In this document: positions 16,423 to 25,316 of the stretch, one piece after another | How the letters are laid out: each line of letters begins with the position of its first letter | Position numbering within the stretch: position 1 is the stretch's first letter | From: an uncultured Alphaproteobacteria bacterium | GTDB taxonomy: Bacteria; Pseudomonadota; Alphaproteobacteria; Methylaequorales; Methylaequoraceae | NCBI GenBank assembly: GCA_902550225.1 | Contig: CACCYL010000002.1 | Coordinates: forward strand, 20,089 to 84,088 | Length of the DNA: 64,000 nt | Reading direction: 5' to 3' | Translations under genes and position numbers: made by a program | Notes under the pieces: model-generated | The model's input: the letters and a program-made list of their open reading frames with translations, nothing else | What the model was told of the DNA's origin: nothing | Databases searched by the model: none

Positions 16423-19068
16423 GAAAATCAAATAAATGTCATTAAAATTGACAAAGTAGACTCAATACGATCATCTATTGAAGGTCTAAAAGACAAGCTT
16501 TTTATCAATGATCTTAAAAAAGATCTTCAAGAATTCATAGATACAAATGTTGAATTAGATAAAAGCAATAATCATTTAAAAATCCCAACAATTAAAGAGG
16601 CTCCCTCTTGGTTTCCGAAAGCTAACTTATCAAAAACGCAAACGGATTTAATAGCAACATCAGTTGATGGCGAAGAATTCATTTTTTTTGATTATTTTAC
16701 AAATCATCGACTCCCATCTATCCAAACAGAAAATGGTTTAAATTTTCATGGAGGTTTAGTAGATAGGTTGGCTGGTTTATTTGCAAAAGGTCAGTATGTT
16801 CAGGCGTCTCTTGATGGTGAGTTATCGATCGGAGAAGTGTCGAGTTTAACGGGTGTAGCCAAAGCAAAACGAGTTGATGGTAGCGAATTTAACTTATCAA
16901 ATGGTGACCCTGTATTTCAAGGAGATACAATAACAGTTTCAAATTCTGGTGCGGTTGGTCTGACATTTTTGGATAAAACCACGTTATCTTTATCGGAAGG
17001 TGGAAAGATGCTTTTAGATGAGTTGGTTTATAATCCTGAAACTGGGGATGGGAATATGACTATCGACATGGTTGAGGGTGCATTCAGTTTTATAAGTGGA
17101 GAGATAGCAAAAACTGGAGAAGATGCCATGACCATAAAAACGCCTGTTGCAACCATCGGAATTAGAGGAACTACAGTTGCCGGTAAAGCTGCGGTGGAAG
17201 GAAACGAAAACTCATTTACTTTACTTCAGGATGCCGATGGAGGAGTAGGGCAAATATCTATCAGTAACGCTGGAGGCACACAAATACTAGAACAAGTTGG
17301 TGCAACCACAAGTGTAGTAAGTTTTAATGCCCCACCACCTCCACCAATTATTTTAAGCGCTGCACAGATTCAAGCTAATTATGGAACAGCTTTAAACGTT
17401 TTGCCACCTACACCAACTGTAGCACCCACACCGCAAGAGGTTCCAGCACAACAAGATCAACAGCAAGAAGAAGCTCAAGAAGAAGCTTCAGAAGAAGAAT
17501 CTGATGAAGAAGCAGAAGAAACTTCGGAAGAAGTTATAGAAGAAGAAGGTTCTTTAGAAGGAGAAGAGGAATTAGCTGAAGAGGAGGAATCAATAGAGGA
17601 AGAAATAGCAAGAGTTGAAGAAGATTTATTCGAGGAGGGTGCTCCAGAGAACCAAGCACTAGCAGAAGAAGAGGTCGTAGCGGAAGAAGAACTAGCTCTA
17701 CCACCTGAAGAAGCTCAACCTGGAGGTGATGAACAAGCTGCTCGAGAAGCCTTTGATACTGCACTTTCAGCTGGAGCATCTCCTGAACAAGCAATGGCCG
17801 AAGCAGCCGCAGCCGCTGGTTTTGATGAATCTGTGGCTCGAGAATCAGCACTAGATAGTGGCCCATTAGGAGACCCTACTTTTGCACAAACATTTGCTCC
17901 TGGAGTTGGGGGGACAATATTAGGTTTACCACTTGGACCTGAACCAATCAACGCTAGTCAAGATTCTGTAATGATACCGGTTTTTGGAATGGGGCCAGCA
18001 TTTGGATCTGCAACAATGGATGTATTTGGAGGTCAGTTAAGTGGGAGATTTGAAAACTCTCTTCAAGCTGCTTCTGGTTTTGGAGACGAAATATTTGGAT
18101 TTTTGGATGAAAATCCTTATAGTTTTTCTGATACAGAGTCTTCTGAAAGTTATTTTTTTGACGATCCGTCACTTTATGATGATTACAGGAAACAAGATTT
18201 TGATCAATCAACAGAAATCTCAAGTTCACAAACAACAAATACTTTTGATGGTACAAATTTAAACGACACCATTGATAAATCTTCTGAAACCGCAAGTGTC
18301 ATCATAAATGGATTAGATGGAGCCGATACACTTGAAGGAGGAATAAATAATGACACAATTAATGGAGGTGATGGGATTGACAAACTAGTTGGTAATCAAG
18401 GTGATGATATTTTAAGAGGTGATGATGGTAATGATTTTATTTTTGGAGGTGATGGTAAGGACAAATTGATTGGAGGTTTGGGCGATGATGAACTTAACGG
18501 TGGTGACCAAGATGATGTAATTGTTGGAGGTCTAGGTAGCGATACTCTTTATGGAAATGATGGTGACGACAAATTTTATTTTGAACCAGGTCACATAGAT
18601 GGAACTTCAAAAGATGAAATAATTGATTTTAGAGTGAGTGGTAATGATTTGATTGTCGGTTCTCAAGCTCCTTCGTCAGCTTATAATCGAAGTTCAATAC
18701 ATACAGATTCGTCTCAGTTTGGTAGTAACTATGATATTACCAGTAACTCCAATGAGTTACCCTACTTATTCAATTTTACCAATGATGTAACAACAGCCAT
18801 TGCTGAGAGTTCTTCTGCTCTTGCTAATCACTTCACTGGTTTTTCAATAAGTGTAAGTGGAAGTGGAACTAATGATTTTGAAAATGAATCAATGTACATA
18901 AGCGTAGGTGACGGAACAGATACATATATTTGGTTTTGGACAGACACCAATAATCATCATGGGATGATAGCTGATAGCGAACTTGAACCATTTGCTAAAC
19001 TAAGTAATTATGATAATGATAATTTAACTGGTAACGAATTTTTATTTCAAACAATTTCTGGAGTTTAA
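16414..19068 (+). CDS. FecR-domain RTX protein, probable T1SS substrate (paralog of the preceding gene)
   Basis: An 884-residue paralog of the upstream protein without the long Gly/Pro tracts. The shared N-terminal module (PSWFPKANLSKTQTDL) is near residues 66-130. The FecR domain (about 139-265) is followed by a nearly identical stretch through QIQANYGTALNVLPPTP. A long acidic Glu/Ala tract comes next, then the helical motif SPEQAMAEAAAAAG near 455. About ten calcium-binding RTX nonapeptides (GGDGIDKLVG, GDDGNDFIFG, GGLGDDELNG and others) occupy about 632-725, ahead of a C-terminal domain shared with the paralog. No signal peptide. GTG at 16414 is the only upstream start I find; it is uncertain because a promoter overlaps it. 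Type I export is strongly suggested. Confidence 0.85.
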   Translation: MYNENQINVIKIDKVDSIRSSIEGLKDKLFINDLKKDLQEFIDTNVELDKSNNHLKIPTIKEAPSWFPKANLSKTQTDLIATSVDGEEFIFFDYFTNHRLPSIQTENGLNFHGGLVDRLAGLFAKGQYVQASLDGELSIGEVSSLTGVAKAKRVDGSEFNLSNGDPVFQGDTITVSNSGAVGLTFLDKTTLSLSEGGKMLLDELVYNPETGDGNMTIDMVEGAFSFISGEIAKTGEDAMTIKTPVATIGIRGTTVAGKAAVEGNENSFTLLQDADGGVGQISISNAGGTQILEQVGATTSVVSFNAPPPPPIILSAAQIQANYGTALNVLPPTPTVAPTPQEVPAQQDQQQEEAQEEASEEESDEEAEETSEEVIEEEGSLEGEEELAEEEESIEEEIARVEEDLFEEGAPENQALAEEEVVAEEELALPPEEAQPGGDEQAAREAFDTALSAGASPEQAMAEAAAAAGFDESVARESALDSGPLGDPTFAQTFAPGVGGTILGLPLGPEPINASQDSVMIPVFGMGPAFGSATMDVFGGQLSGRFENSLQAASGFGDEIFGFLDENPYSFSDTESSESYFFDDPSLYDDYRKQDFDQSTEISSSQTTNTFDGTNLNDTIDKSSETASVIINGLDGADTLEGGINNDTINGGDGIDKLVGNQGDDILRGDDGNDFIFGGDGKDKLIGGLGDDELNGGDQDDVIVGGLGSDTLYGNDGDDKFYFEPGHIDGTSKDEIIDFRVSGNDLIVGSQAPSSAYNRSSIHTDSSQFGSNYDITSNSNELPYLFNFTNDVTTAIAESSSALANHFTGFSISVSGSGTNDFENESMYISVGDGTDTYIWFWTDTNNHHGMIADSELEPFAKLSNYDNDNLTGNEFLFQTISGV

Positions 19069-19120
19069 GATGTTATATGTTTATTTTGAGGGTAAGAGAG
19101 TGATATTATAAAATAATATT

Positions 19121-20710
19121 ATGAAGTTTTGGTTTCACATATTAAAAGAAAGTAACTCTCTAAATACTATTCTTTTATTGACTTTTTTTATTACTATAAT
19201 GGGTTTATTAAGCCCAATTTTTATTATTCACATTTTTAATAGATATATCGCATTTGGCCTTCAGGGTACTTTGTTTTTTTTATTATCAGGTGCTCTTTTA
19301 GTTGCAGTATTCGAGTATATATTTAGGAATATAAGGAGTAAAATTTTATGTGAAATTCTCATAAATCCAATAAAATTTTTTAAATTAGACCTAATCAAAA
19401 CATTTTTTGAGAGAGAAAATAAAACATCAAAAAGAAATTTTGTTGAAATAATTGATTTCAACAATAATTTTTTTCAATTCATATCACCTAAAGTTCAGTC
19501 AAATCTTCTCGACTCAATTTTTGCAATTTTAATTATTATTATTCTTTTTTTTCTAGACCTTTTATTAGCAACAATTTTTTTAATTCTTGTTATTATTTTC
19601 CTGTTATTGCAACAAAGATTAATAAAAAATAAAAATCTAAACTTGGAAAGATTAAATTTATCTAAGAATGATAAATTAATAATTAAAGAGATTGGAACTA
19701 ATCAAGAGCTTTTAAAATCTACTCTAGCATTTAAATATTCTGGATATTATCTAGAAAATTACTTAAATAAAAAATTAAAAATCGACTCTTCAACTGCAAA
19801 TTTTGATGCTCAACAAATTTCCACCACGAGTTTTTTTGTTTTGTTATCATCAATCATTACTATTGGATTTGGGAGTATCTTTGTGGTGAATGGAAATCTC
19901 TCTATTGGTAGCCTGATAGGATTTAATATATTTGCTACTCGAGCGTTGGGTACAATTTCATCAGTTCAAAATTCATATTCCATTATTGAGAGAACAAATA
20001 TGTATCTTAGTGATTGCCAAGATTTTTTTAAAAATTCTAAAAATCGAGTTGAGGGTATGCAACTTAGTAAAATTATTGGGAATTACAAACTTAAAAATGT
20101 AAACTATTCTTTTGATAATGATAATAAGTATATAATTAAAAATTTCTCTGCTAATTTTAATTCTTCAGAAATTTCAGTTATTAGCGGAGCGAATGGCTCC
20201 GGAAAGACCACAATTGCAAAATTGCTCATGGGACTAATTAATCCAGAATCTGGAGATATTTTATTAGATGAAACTAATTTGGAGAAACTATCATTGCAAT
20301 GGTATAAGAATCAAGTAGCTTATATACCTGAAGATGTTGAAGTGTTAAATTCATCAATTTTAAATAATATTTTAATATCCAACCCTGATCTGAATGAACA
20401 AGAGGTAAGTAGACTGCTTCAAAATGTTGGATTAGATAAAGAGTTAAAAAAATCAGATTTAACAATAACTGATTCTATAAATAAAAATTATTCAAAAGGG
20501 ATTTTAAAAAAAATACATATTGCACGGTCGATTTCAAAAATCTATCAAATTTATATTTTTGATGATCCGTTATTATATCTAGATAAATTAGGTAAAAATA
20601 TGGTACTTAAATTGATAGCCTCATTAAAAAGAGCTGGAAAAACTGTAATTTGTTTTTCAGAAGATACTGAAATTATTAAATTAAGTGATAAACAAACTAA
20701 TTTAGGGTGA
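19121..20710 (+). CDS. Type I secretion ABC transporter, permease-ATPase, with degenerate ATPase motifs
   Basis: A 529-residue exporter half-transporter of the PrtD type: about six membrane helices in residues 1-300 and a nucleotide-binding domain in 320-529; no C39-like domain. Walker A is intact (SGANGSGKTT near 360). The signature is changed from LSGGQ to YSKGI (before LKKIHIARS). Walker B ends IFDDP, so Asp482 replaces the catalytic Glu, and the switch His is replaced in ICFSEDTE. It should pump the FecR/RTX proteins through the adjacent HlyD and TolC. Whether ATP hydrolysis is normal is doubtful. Confidence 0.85.
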   Translation: MKFWFHILKESNSLNTILLLTFFITIMGLLSPIFIIHIFNRYIAFGLQGTLFFLLSGALLVAVFEYIFRNIRSKILCEILINPIKFFKLDLIKTFFERENKTSKRNFVEIIDFNNNFFQFISPKVQSNLLDSIFAILIIIILFFLDLLLATIFLILVIIFLLLQQRLIKNKNLNLERLNLSKNDKLIIKEIGTNQELLKSTLAFKYSGYYLENYLNKKLKIDSSTANFDAQQISTTSFFVLLSSIITIGFGSIFVVNGNLSIGSLIGFNIFATRALGTISSVQNSYSIIERTNMYLSDCQDFFKNSKNRVEGMQLSKIIGNYKLKNVNYSFDNDNKYIIKNFSANFNSSEISVISGANGSGKTTIAKLLMGLINPESGDILLDETNLEKLSLQWYKNQVAYIPEDVEVLNSSILNNILISNPDLNEQEVSRLLQNVGLDKELKKSDLTITDSINKNYSKGILKKIHIARSISKIYQIYIFDDPLLYLDKLGKNMVLKLIASLKRAGKTVICFSEDTEIIKLSDKQTNLG

Positions 20711-20714
20711 AAAG

Positions 20715-21986
20715 ATGACAGAGAAATGGGTAAAATGGAATTTATTAAAAAACGATGAAAAACCAAAAAACGTTATTAGTAAAAGACTTAAAGTATCATT
20801 AATTCTTTTCTCACTTATTTTTTTGTTGCTAGTGAATTTAAAAATTATAGAGGTATTAAGCCTAGCTGACGGAAAAATAATTCCCCAAGGAAGAATAAAG
20901 TATGTGCAACATTTGGAGGGAGGAATAGTTGAAGAAATACTGATTAGTGAAGGTGAAAAAGTTGAAATAAATCAACCTTTAGTTGTTTTATCGAAAGAAA
21001 AAGCAAGCTCTGAATTTGAGGAGATTAACTCAAGACTTAAATCAATTGATTTGTCGATACTAAGAGTTAATTCTGAAATAAATTCTAATAATTCAATAGA
21101 AATTCCTGAAAATAAAAATAATTTATTTGATGAGGAATTAGTAAAATCTGAAAATGAACTTTTTCAAAGTAGAAGAAAAGCAATCAATTCTGAAATAAAG
21201 TCTAAGAAAGCAAGTATTGATAAAGCTAACAAAAATCTCAAAAATTTAAAAAAAAGATTAAAAATCGTTAAAGAACAAGAAGATATTAGTCAAAAATTGT
21301 TAGAAGTTGAAGCAACAAATAGATTAAAGCATTTAGAAATTTTAAGAGAAAGGCAGGAGGTTGAAGGGAGTATCGACGAACAACAATCTATTATTGATTT
21401 GAGCAAGAATGACTTAGAAAAGGTGCAAAACAATTACATAGAAGATTTAAATATCGAGTTGTCAAAGTACCGAAAAGAAAAAGAAGAACTTAATAAAAGA
21501 ATTCAGAAATATTCAGATAACTTAAATAGAACTATTTTAAAAAGCCCTGTATCTGGAACAGTAAAACTTGTATCGGTAAATTCTAAAGGTGCTATTGTTG
21601 CTCCTGGTGTGACTGTAGTTGAAATTGTACCTGAAAATGAAAAACTAATTATTGAGGCAAAATTACCTTTATCAGAAATTGGCTATGTAAAAAAGAACCT
21701 TGAAGCAAAAATTAGATTAAATACACCTGAAGGCTCTAGGTTTAGATCAATAAAAGGGAATGTTGTTTTTGTAGGGGCTGATAGAATTTCTAGTAAAGAC
21801 GAAGAGGGTTTTTATTTAGTCAAGGTGGAAACCTCTGAAAACTCTTTTGCACGAAAAAACGAGGAATATAAACTTTTGTCTGGTGTTCCAGTTATGGTTG
21901 GTATTATAACTGGTAAAAGAAGTTTTATGGATTATTTCTTAACGCCTTTTATAACAGGTGCAAGCTTTGCATTATCTGAAAGGTAA
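20715..21986 (+). CDS. HlyD-family T1SS membrane fusion protein (cluster 1)
   Basis: Periplasmic adaptor of 423 residues linking the ABC exporter to TolC. One membrane helix lies at about residues 25-47, then half a lipoyl domain (KYVQHLEGGIVEEILISEGE) at 58-100. A long coiled coil covers about 100-270. The returning lipoyl half (TILKSPVSGTVKLVSVNSKG) and a beta barrel ending in the PrtE/AprE-like tail (FMDYFLTPFITGASFALSER) follow. It starts 4 bases after the exporter stop, so the two are coexpressed. Unlike the cluster 2 adaptor it has no cyclic-nucleotide-binding domain. It converges with the P-II-like gene with a 1-base gap and no visible terminator. Confidence 0.93.
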   Translation: MTEKWVKWNLLKNDEKPKNVISKRLKVSLILFSLIFLLLVNLKIIEVLSLADGKIIPQGRIKYVQHLEGGIVEEILISEGEKVEINQPLVVLSKEKASSEFEEINSRLKSIDLSILRVNSEINSNNSIEIPENKNNLFDEELVKSENELFQSRRKAINSEIKSKKASIDKANKNLKNLKKRLKIVKEQEDISQKLLEVEATNRLKHLEILRERQEVEGSIDEQQSIIDLSKNDLEKVQNNYIEDLNIELSKYRKEKEELNKRIQKYSDNLNRTILKSPVSGTVKLVSVNSKGAIVAPGVTVVEIVPENEKLIIEAKLPLSEIGYVKKNLEAKIRLNTPEGSRFRSIKGNVVFVGADRISSKDEEGFYLVKVETSENSFARKNEEYKLLSGVPVMVGIITGKRSFMDYFLTPFITGASFALSER

Positions 21987-21987
21987 A

Positions 21988-22287
21988 TTATTTTACAGAT
22001 GATTTGGAAATTGTTTCAGATTTGAATATTACGCCGTTTTTTTGAGAATTGAGTTTTAAATGTTTGTAAAGCTCATCAAAAATAACATTTCCTTTTCTTT
22101 CTTTGACAATGAGAGTAAGAATATCTGCTTCACTAGCATCACCAAATTGCTGTATGTCAAAAATATCTGTGGCTCTACCATTAGCATAACCCACTGAAAT
22201 AACGTCTGAATTTTCAGAAAACTTTTTAACAACTTTTTGTCCTAAACCTTTTTTTATTAAGCCACCAATTTCAATAAACTTTGACAT
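21988..22287 (-). CDS. P-II-like small regulator (second of pair)
   Basis: A 99-residue protein that resembles a diverged P-II fold, with IEIGGLIKKGLGQKVVKKF at the start and a central GRATDIFDIQQFGDASEADILTLIV segment. P-II-like proteins next to DUF1538 permeases are a recurrent arrangement I know from other proteobacteria; they probably bind a small ligand and act on the permease. The gene follows the 118-residue P-II protein by 2 bases. Residues for nucleotide binding cannot be assigned by eye, so family membership is likely rather than certain. Confidence 0.65.
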   Translation of the reverse strand: MSKFIEIGGLIKKGLGQKVVKKFSENSDVISVGYANGRATDIFDIQQFGDASEADILTLIVKERKGNVIFDELYKHLKLNSQKNGVIFKSETISKSSVK

Positions 22288-22289
22288 AT

Positions 22290-22646
22290 TTATCCTCCAG
22301 CTCGTTTGATGACATCTTTAGGTATATAAGTCGCAACTCTGTCAAGTTTAACCATCCACATTATACCTTTTCCAGGTGTATCAAGATTTCCTGCTAAAAA
22401 CATTGATTCAAAGACTCTGTTCGATTGTTCTTTAGAAACTATAATTCTTATTATTTCTTTTTGTTCATCTATAGTTACTCCAAGAAGTCCCATTCTATCT
22501 CTAATGCCTGTACCCCTGGCATAATTAATTGTTGCACCTTGCGCTCCAACACTGGTGGCAGCATCTATGATTTTATCGGCTAGACCACTTTCAACAACAC
22601 AAGTGATTAAAAAAACGTCTGTTAAATAAGTGATATCTCTGGCCAT
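22290..22646 (-). CDS. P-II family regulatory protein associated with DUF1538
   Basis: A 118-residue P-II-like protein. The run GAQGATINYARGTGIRDRMG corresponds to the P-II T-loop entrance and is typical of the subgroup encoded with DUF1538 membrane proteins. The second half, IRIIVSKEQSNRVFESMF, fits the second beta-alpha-beta repeat of the ferredoxin-like fold. The Tyr of the classical uridylylation site is not obvious, so nitrogen-type covalent control is unlikely. It lies 12 bases downstream of the DUF1538 gene with a good ribosome binding site (AAAAGGAAAA). Confidence 0.8.
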   Translation of the reverse strand: MARDITYLTDVFLITCVVESGLADKIIDAATSVGAQGATINYARGTGIRDRMGLLGVTIDEQKEIIRIIVSKEQSNRVFESMFLAGNLDTPGKGIMWMVKLDRVATYIPKDVIKRAGG

Positions 22647-22658
22647 AATTTTTTCCTT

Positions 22659-24359
22659 TTAGTTATTTTTTTGTTTAAATTGTATATATAGTCCCATTAG
22701 GAGTACAGCAAGAATTGGACAAATACTTGCCATAGATAGAATACCAAAACCTTCAGTGGCGGATACAGCATTTCCTAGACCCAGACCCATAGCCAGAACA
22801 AGTGGTACTGTTACCGGGCCGGTTGTGACTCCAGCACTGTCCCAGGCGACATTAACAAATTCTTCAGTTGAAAAGTAAGTTAAAACAATTGCAAGAAGAT
22901 AAAGTGGTATTAAAACGGTTGCTAAGTCAAAAGCAAATACAATTTTTCCAACACCTAAGGCTATACCAAATGCAACACCCCCAGCAACACTATACATTAA
23001 CATTGACTTTTTGAAAGCACCATTGGTAAGCTCTTGAACTGTCAAACCAAGGGCATTAAGTGCGGGCTCAGCAAGCGTTGCTCCAAATCCTAAGAGCCAA
23101 GCGAAAAGAATTACTATAGTTAAACCCAATAATTCGTTGTAAATTGGTGATACTTCACTTATTGGGACTTCCATAAAGGCGGCAGGAAGATTGGTTCCAG
23201 CTTGTCCACCTATAGCTCCTAAACCATATGTGAGTCCTATATTGAAGACACACATCCCAACAATGGACAAAGTTAACCCATAAGTTGTTATCATATTATT
23301 AGGAAGTTTAGATCTAAGGATTACAAAAAGCACAATCATTAAAAATATCACAAGTGGGAGTATTGCACGAACTCCTCCAATAATTTCAACATACGGGGTT
23401 TGTGACCACTTAGAAACCTCTCCTATGGTCATATCTGAAGCCATACTAGTCGAAGCAATTATTTCCTCAACTGAGATTGTCTGAGAAACATGTATAGCAA
23501 GAATCAGAACAGCGATAATTGGAAATAATGAAGCCATTGTAACGACGCCGAAACCAGAAAGAGATGAATCTCCTTTACCAGCTGATGCTGCAATTCCAAT
23601 ACCTAGTGATAGCACAAGAGGTACAGTAACTGGTCCAGTTGTAACAGCACCACAATCCCAAGCTAATCCGAGAATAGTTCTTAAATCAGGATTACTCCAT
23701 ACATATGCAGTAAGAATTATTGTTGGTGCAAGAGCTGCATAAATCATAGGTTTTAGAGACCAACCTTTGACAAACCTTATTGTTCCAATGATGGCTGCTA
23801 ATCCAACACCAGCACCGACCATTACAACTAAGGTTTCACTTCTATTGTTTAGTATCTCATACAGATACGGTGCGTCCTGAGGATTTATTGACGAACCAAA
23901 TGCTTTGAGTGCTCCAATAGCTGGTTCCGCATAAGTTACTCCCACCCCAAGTATTCCAATAATAATTAAAACAAGAACCATTGGTGCTTTTTTTGGTAAT
24001 GTGTCACCAATTACATTGCCAAATGGCATTAAACCGGTTTTAAGACCTTCCATAAAAATTGCTAGGCCTATTATTACTGCAATTAATCCTAGACAAATTG
24101 TTGTCGCTGAAGAGATCGGTTGTCTTAAAATTAAAAGCTGAAACAGAAATAAATATGCTGCAAGTGGAACAACAGCTTTAATTTGTTCCATAACTCTAGA
24201 AATCGTGTAAGGTGCTAACAGAGTAAGTGCCTTGGCAGGAGATACTTTAATTTTCTGAGGCTTTAGTGATTTTCCTTTAGCTGCCTTCGGCGTAAGAAGA
24301 TTATAACTTAAAGATTTATGATTTATCTCTGATTCGTGAATGTAATCGGAATATTTCAT
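22659..24359 (-). CDS. DUF1538 domain membrane protein (two tandem copies)
   Basis: A 566-residue inner membrane protein with about 12-14 helices made of two homologous DUF1538 halves. The duplication is plain from WDCGAVTTGPVTVPLVLSLG in the first half and WDSAGVTTGPVTVPLVLAMG in the second. Each is followed by a GFG(V/I)(V/L)(T/S)MAS(L/I)xPIxAVL segment. YAEPAIGALKAFG and LAEPALNALGLTV are another matched pair. The substrate is not established; transport of an ion or small solute under P-II-like control is a reasonable inference. It is downstream of the cyclic-nucleotide-binding genes on the same strand, 37 bases after the last one, so read-through from that operon is possible. Confidence 0.85.
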   Translation of the reverse strand: MKYSDYIHESEINHKSLSYNLLTPKAAKGKSLKPQKIKVSPAKALTLLAPYTISRVMEQIKAVVPLAAYLFLFQLLILRQPISSATTICLGLIAVIIGLAIFMEGLKTGLMPFGNVIGDTLPKKAPMVLVLIIIGILGVGVTYAEPAIGALKAFGSSINPQDAPYLYEILNNRSETLVVMVGAGVGLAAIIGTIRFVKGWSLKPMIYAALAPTIILTAYVWSNPDLRTILGLAWDCGAVTTGPVTVPLVLSLGIGIAASAGKGDSSLSGFGVVTMASLFPIIAVLILAIHVSQTISVEEIIASTSMASDMTIGEVSKWSQTPYVEIIGGVRAILPLVIFLMIVLFVILRSKLPNNMITTYGLTLSIVGMCVFNIGLTYGLGAIGGQAGTNLPAAFMEVPISEVSPIYNELLGLTIVILFAWLLGFGATLAEPALNALGLTVQELTNGAFKKSMLMYSVAGGVAFGIALGVGKIVFAFDLATVLIPLYLLAIVLTYFSTEEFVNVAWDSAGVTTGPVTVPLVLAMGLGLGNAVSATEGFGILSMASICPILAVLLMGLYIQFKQKNN

Positions 24360-24396
24360 AATCTATCATAACATATTGTAGAAATTAATAAAATCT

Positions 24397-24864
24397 TTAT
24401 TCAACATGACTTGTTGACTTCTCTAATCTGTAAAGAATTTGCTTTGTTATTTTTTTAATTATTTGATTCTCAGACTCTATAATCTCATCTATTTCATCAT
24501 GAGAATAATGTACATTTTGATACTCATTTCTTTTAGCAAGTTCTTTACATAAATTTAAAATTACTTTTTGTGCGGCCTTTGATCCAGAATTAATTAGTTC
24601 ATCAAGATTTTCTTTACTTATAGATATCAACTCTGTGGATTGACTTGAGGTAATGGTTGCGCTTCTGTTTTGTTGTAAAATTAAAGCCATTTCACCAAAA
24701 ACCTCTCCATCTCTCATAGACCCAACTTTTTTTCCATCAACTAATACGTCCAGCGATCCAGAAACTATCATGTAAGCTTTATCGCCTTTGTCGCCTTGAT
24801 TAAAGAGCGTCTCGCCCTCTAACATCAAAACTTTTGTTGTTTTTCCGTGACTTATCTCTTTCAA
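24397..24864 (-). CDS. Single-domain cyclic-nucleotide-binding protein
   Basis: A 155-residue protein consisting of one CNB (CAP/PKA-type) domain plus a C-terminal helical tail. The phosphate-binding cassette is intact: VFGEMALILQQNRSATI, with the Glu that binds ribose and the Arg that binds the cyclic phosphate. The tail (DEIDEIIESENQIIKKI) has no helix-turn-helix, so it is not a CRP-type transcription factor. It overlaps the upstream CNB gene by 4 bases and is clearly its paralog. Probably a cAMP-responsive partner in the secretion cluster. Confidence 0.88.
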   Translation of the reverse strand: MKEISHGKTTKVLMLEGETLFNQGDKGDKAYMIVSGSLDVLVDGKKVGSMRDGEVFGEMALILQQNRSATITSSQSTELISISKENLDELINSGSKAAQKVILNLCKELAKRNEYQNVHYSHDEIDEIIESENQIIKKITKQILYRLEKSTSHVE

Positions 24865-25301
24865 GAAAATATCCTTTGAGATAATCTATAGTGAATCTGA
24901 AGCGCTAAAGCTCTTATTACGTTGGGAGAGTCCTTAGTTAGTTTTACAAGATCAGCTTTGGTAATTGGAAGTTTTTGGTTATCTGATTTTCCTAATTCCT
25001 TAGACATTTCATTAATTACTTTATGAAGATCAATGTTAGAGGATAATAAAATAGCTTCCAACGCCTTTCTTTTTATTTCAACAATTTCACTTGGTACAAT
25101 TGCTTTTATGCTCGCAGTTCTGTTTTCATTTAGAATTAAAGACAATTCTCCAAAGATTTCACCTGTTTCAATTTTTCCTATCTTTTTTCCTTCAATTTCT
25201 GCAACTAGTCCACCTGAAATAACTAGAAAAGCTGTTTCTCCTTTTTCGCCCTCTCGAACAATATATTGATCTGGAAGAACTCTTATTTTTTTTAAACCCA
25301 T
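24861..25301 (-). CDS. Single-domain cyclic-nucleotide-binding protein
   Basis: A 146-residue CNB-domain protein. The cassette reads IFGELSLILNENRTASI, retaining the conserved Gly-Glu and Arg. The C-terminal helices (LVKLTKDSPNVIRALALQ, then IHYRLSQ) match those of the following paralog and lack a DNA-binding motif. It begins 15 bases after the CHASE2 cyclase stop, so it is expressed with the enzyme expected to make its ligand. Cytosolic effector or adaptor is the likely role; partner unknown. Confidence 0.88.
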   Translation of the reverse strand: MGLKKIRVLPDQYIVREGEKGETAFLVISGGLVAEIEGKKIGKIETGEIFGELSLILNENRTASIKAIVPSEIVEIKRKALEAILLSSNIDLHKVINEMSKELGKSDNQKLPITKADLVKLTKDSPNVIRALALQIHYRLSQRIFS

Positions 25302-25316
25302 TTAAACCTAATTTTT

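Noticed and set aside
24397..25301. CRP/FNR-type transcription factors
   Set aside because: Both proteins end shortly after the CNB domain in a helical tail with no helix-turn-helix.
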